Shown: positions 61,349 to 64,000 of the stretch, one piece after another
Layout: every line of letters starts with the position of its first letter
How positions within the stretch are numbered: position 1 is the stretch's first letter
Assembly (NCBI RefSeq): GCF_030867145.1
Contig: NC_134428.1
Span: forward strand, 3,658,001 to 3,722,000
DNA length: 64,000 bases
Origin: Opisthocomus hoazin
Taxonomy: Eukaryota > Chordata > Aves > Opisthocomiformes > Opisthocomidae
Direction of reading: 5' to 3'
Notes under the pieces: model-generated
What the model was told of the DNA's origin: nothing
What the model saw: only the letters and a program-made list of their open reading frames with translations
Database searches by the model: none
Position numbers and translations under genes: made by a program

Positions 61349-64000
61349 GTAAGTAAGGATATGCTTTTATCCTGAAAGGGAGTGTGTTTCAGGATGCTAC
61401 TTGGAGCAGAAGTTATTCTTGGTTTGTCTTTAGCCCACCACAGCTTTCATCCTATAGGACAAATAAATTGTGGAGCCAGTCTCAAGGGGATGGGGAGGGT
61501 GACAGTGCTGATTTCTTTAAAGCAAAGAGCAAAGCAAGCGTGATTGTCTCGTAGCTGGCAGGGTGCCAGTGCCTGTCCTGTCCCTCTGCTGCCGAATCTC
61601 TTGGCAGCTGCATCTCAGGTAATAAAAAAATCAACCGAGGCAGCAAACCTGCTGGTGAAGTGAACGTGCCCTTCGAAAGGATCTCAAGTAAGTAGCGGTG
61701 GAGTTGCCATAGCTACTGGTGTGCTCACACGGGGGAAGTACGTGATGGCAAATCTGGAGGTTCCCTTGGTGAGAACAGCTGAGTGCAGGCAGCAAATGCT
61801 CGCTTGGAGGGTGGTGCCCTGTTTGCTCTACTTCCCCCTCTATGAGGGGAAAAAGAAAACGTCATTAAGGGCATAGTTCTGGCTGATCGAGGGAGCAACT
61901 GCTTCCATGCTGTCTGTGCTGTGCGTCAGCCGTGAAGCCAGAAACTGCTTTCACAGGAGAAACGACCCCGTGTGTCTCCCGTGACTCGCCCGTGGTCAGG
62001 GCTTTCTGCACATCCTCAATACAGAATTCATTTTGGAGAAGTAAATGAGCAGTTGCCGACCTGAAGAGTGCCGTATACAGAGCAGACAAGCTGAGCTTCC
62101 TACAATCATCCTCGTTTGAGCTGAATTGTGTTGCTACGTGGGTAGCGGGGCAAGTTGCATCTTAGAAACTGGTATTCGGAGTTTTTTTAGAGTCACTGTT
62201 GTTTGCTGGTTTTGGAAAAGAAGAGTTTAGAGACATAACAAAGTCAGTGTCCTGTGCAAATCGGACAGACTTTTGGGTCGTCTGTGCACTGCAAGGCTGG
62301 CTGGGGTCTGTGCATCACCACGGCAGCTCACACTTGCAGGGCACGGGCGAAATTTCAGGTACAAGCTGTCAGGGTAGTTGCTAGGGAGAGATTATAGCTG
62401 TTCTTAGGAGGCAGCATGGCTATATCGAGTTGTGGTGTGACAAATAAGCTGATTGCTGTGTGGGGTGGGGTCACTTTTAATGATCTGGATTGTCATCACA
62501 CTTGCTATCTGGGCTGGCTGCCTGGAGTTACCAGCAGGTGGTAGCTGAAAAAGATTTAGAAACCCACCCTCCTGAAAACTAACTTCTACAGCAGAGCTGG
62601 AGGATGTTAGTGGGCTAGAAAAGGGGGTGGAAATGACTGACGTCCTTATCGGTAGGTTGTTAGAGATCCCTGCTGTCCTGTCCTCCTCCTCTGCGCGCCC
62701 ACATGCTGTTGACAGCGGAGGGCCTGTGCCTCTTCCCCGCATCGGCTCCTGCTCAATCTTGCTGCCCCTGTGGAGGTCTCTGAGTGCTGGGGCTGATCGC
62801 AGTGTCTGTGCTGGGCACGCGTCTCCGTGGCTGCCGTGTAAAACCTGTACAACTTTGCACGTGTAAGCTGAACCGAGCTCTGAACCGCAATGTGGTCAGC
62901 CCCATCACGCCCGCACGCTGCAGCAGCCGCCCAGCTCCAGCCGCGCTGGCAGGAGTCGGACCTGGAGCATGCGGCGGTGGCTGGGCACGAGGGGCTGAGG
63001 CAAGGCATGCCTTGCTTATCCCCTCTCCTCCTCTCTCCCCAGCCCCTGTACTCTCCTCCCTGCCCCTCATTGTTGCTGGAGCCTGAAACAGCCACATGTG
63101 ATTGTAGATGCCATCCCATCTGCAGCCACTGCCTAAAGAGCAGCCCGTTGTTGGGTGGTGGGAATGGGACAGAGGTAACTCAGCTGCAGCATTACATTTC
63201 CCCTTACTTTCCTTCCTCTGCCATTTTGTTGGTTAAAGTGTTTGGCCAGTCTCCATCTCCTGTCAAACATCTGCTCTTTGCCTGCTGAGCGGAGCTGAGC
63301 AGGCAGCCGAAGACAGCGATGGGCAGGAGCTGACATAGGGGAGCGTCACTTTAGCAGAGGCCTGGAGGACAGCTGGGCCCGCAGCGAGGCTTTGCTGGGG
63401 AATTGGAAGAGTCAGGACTTGCCTACTTTTTCCAAACTCAATGTCTGCTGTGAGATTAGATTCCTGCAGACTTGTTCCTTCAGGAATGTGCTGTTACTGT
63501 TCGGATGCCCGGGCATGGCCGAACAGCACCTGAGGATGTTCTCGAATAGATACTTGTTTTTTTTGGTGTTGTAATATTTCTTAATTGGTTATTAACTTCG
63601 ATCCAGTTGGGGAACAAAATGGCTCTGACTTTGATGGGCTCTGCAGAGCCTTGGCACTTGAACAGCAGAGCTGAGGCAGCATGTGAGCCAGCATGTAGTG
63701 TTTGTTGCTTGAGGCATGAACTCCGTGTTCACTGCTCCCCCACTCCCCTGCCTGCACTCTTATCAAAGTCCTTGTAGATGGTGTTTATGCTTAGGTTATT
63801 TTGGTCAATCTGCTGGGCTTTGTTTTATTCAAACAAGCTCAGGTTTGAATGTGAGAAGCACCTCTGCTTGCACACTTGTAGCAGTCCCGTGAAGCACGTA
63901 GGGATATTTACACAGTGCACACAGTTACCCCAACCCTGATCGTAATACATCAGGCAGTGAAAGCAGGGCGGTCTTCCCGTTCCCTAGTCCGCCTTATGAA
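61349..64000. other. Sequence downstream of the NDEL1 exon (copy 2)
   Basis: Repeats 948-3,598. No further exon is supported, and the same GC-rich patch recurs at about 62,670-63,090. Confidence 0.6.

Larger units (their letters stand above)
60402..64000. repeat. Long direct repeat, copy 2 (partner 1-3598)
   Basis: Same block as at the start of the window, continuing to the last base. The upstream context of this copy (CR1, two NDEL1 exons) is visible, whereas that of copy 1 is not. This copy is therefore the one in recognisable NDEL1 order. Confidence 0.95.

Overview
This looks like nuclear DNA of a bird. The window holds eight CR1 LINE fragments in both orientations, some ending in the ATTCTGTG-type 3' tail typical of avian CR1. 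It also holds an ERV-L-like endogenous retrovirus and genes with introns and consensus GT/AG splice sites. There is no prokaryotic gene organisation. The species cannot be named from the sequence.

The two recognisable host genes are NDEL1 (dynein/LIS1 cofactor, + strand) and MYH10 (non-muscle myosin heavy chain II-B, - strand). They are convergent neighbours in other vertebrates. Here both are incomplete and oddly arranged. Layout: (1) 1-3,598 holds a late NDEL1 exon and is repeated almost perfectly at 60,402-64,000, at the end of the window. (2) 4,690-24,238 holds the 3' UTR and 16 consecutive 3' exons of MYH10 (coiled-coil rod and tail), with CR1 insertions in the introns. One more rod exon follows at 26,568-26,691 and a lone P-loop motor exon at 33,255-33,357. 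The roughly 20 exons expected between them are not there. (3) 37,595-45,072 holds a solo LTR and a provirus on the - strand whose pol is broken by stops and frameshifts. (4) 45,084-46,146 is a CR1 fragment. (5) 46,147-48,195 is an A/C-rich decamer array. (6) 48,430-56,810 is a satellite of about 44 monomers of ~191 bp, with a recent 2,859-bp (15-monomer) higher-order duplication. (7) 57,216-58,325 holds two internal NDEL1 exons, followed by a CR1 and the second copy of block 1.

The MYH10 copy carries many substitutions at residues that are nearly invariant in this protein. It also has a destroyed splice donor (GT to AT at 11,656-11,657), an apparent one-base insertion in the last coding exon, one exon half replaced by a simple repeat, and missing exons. 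I read it as a duplicated, decaying pseudogene rather than the functional MYH10. The NDEL1 exons are much better preserved, but the N-terminal exons and the usual last exon were not found.

The simplest model is a segmental duplication of the NDEL1-MYH10 intergenic neighbourhood, now arranged as a tandem unit of about 60.4 kb that also carries the satellite and ERV blocks. An assembly duplication is the main alternative. No tRNA, rRNA, CRISPR or other RNA gene was recognised.
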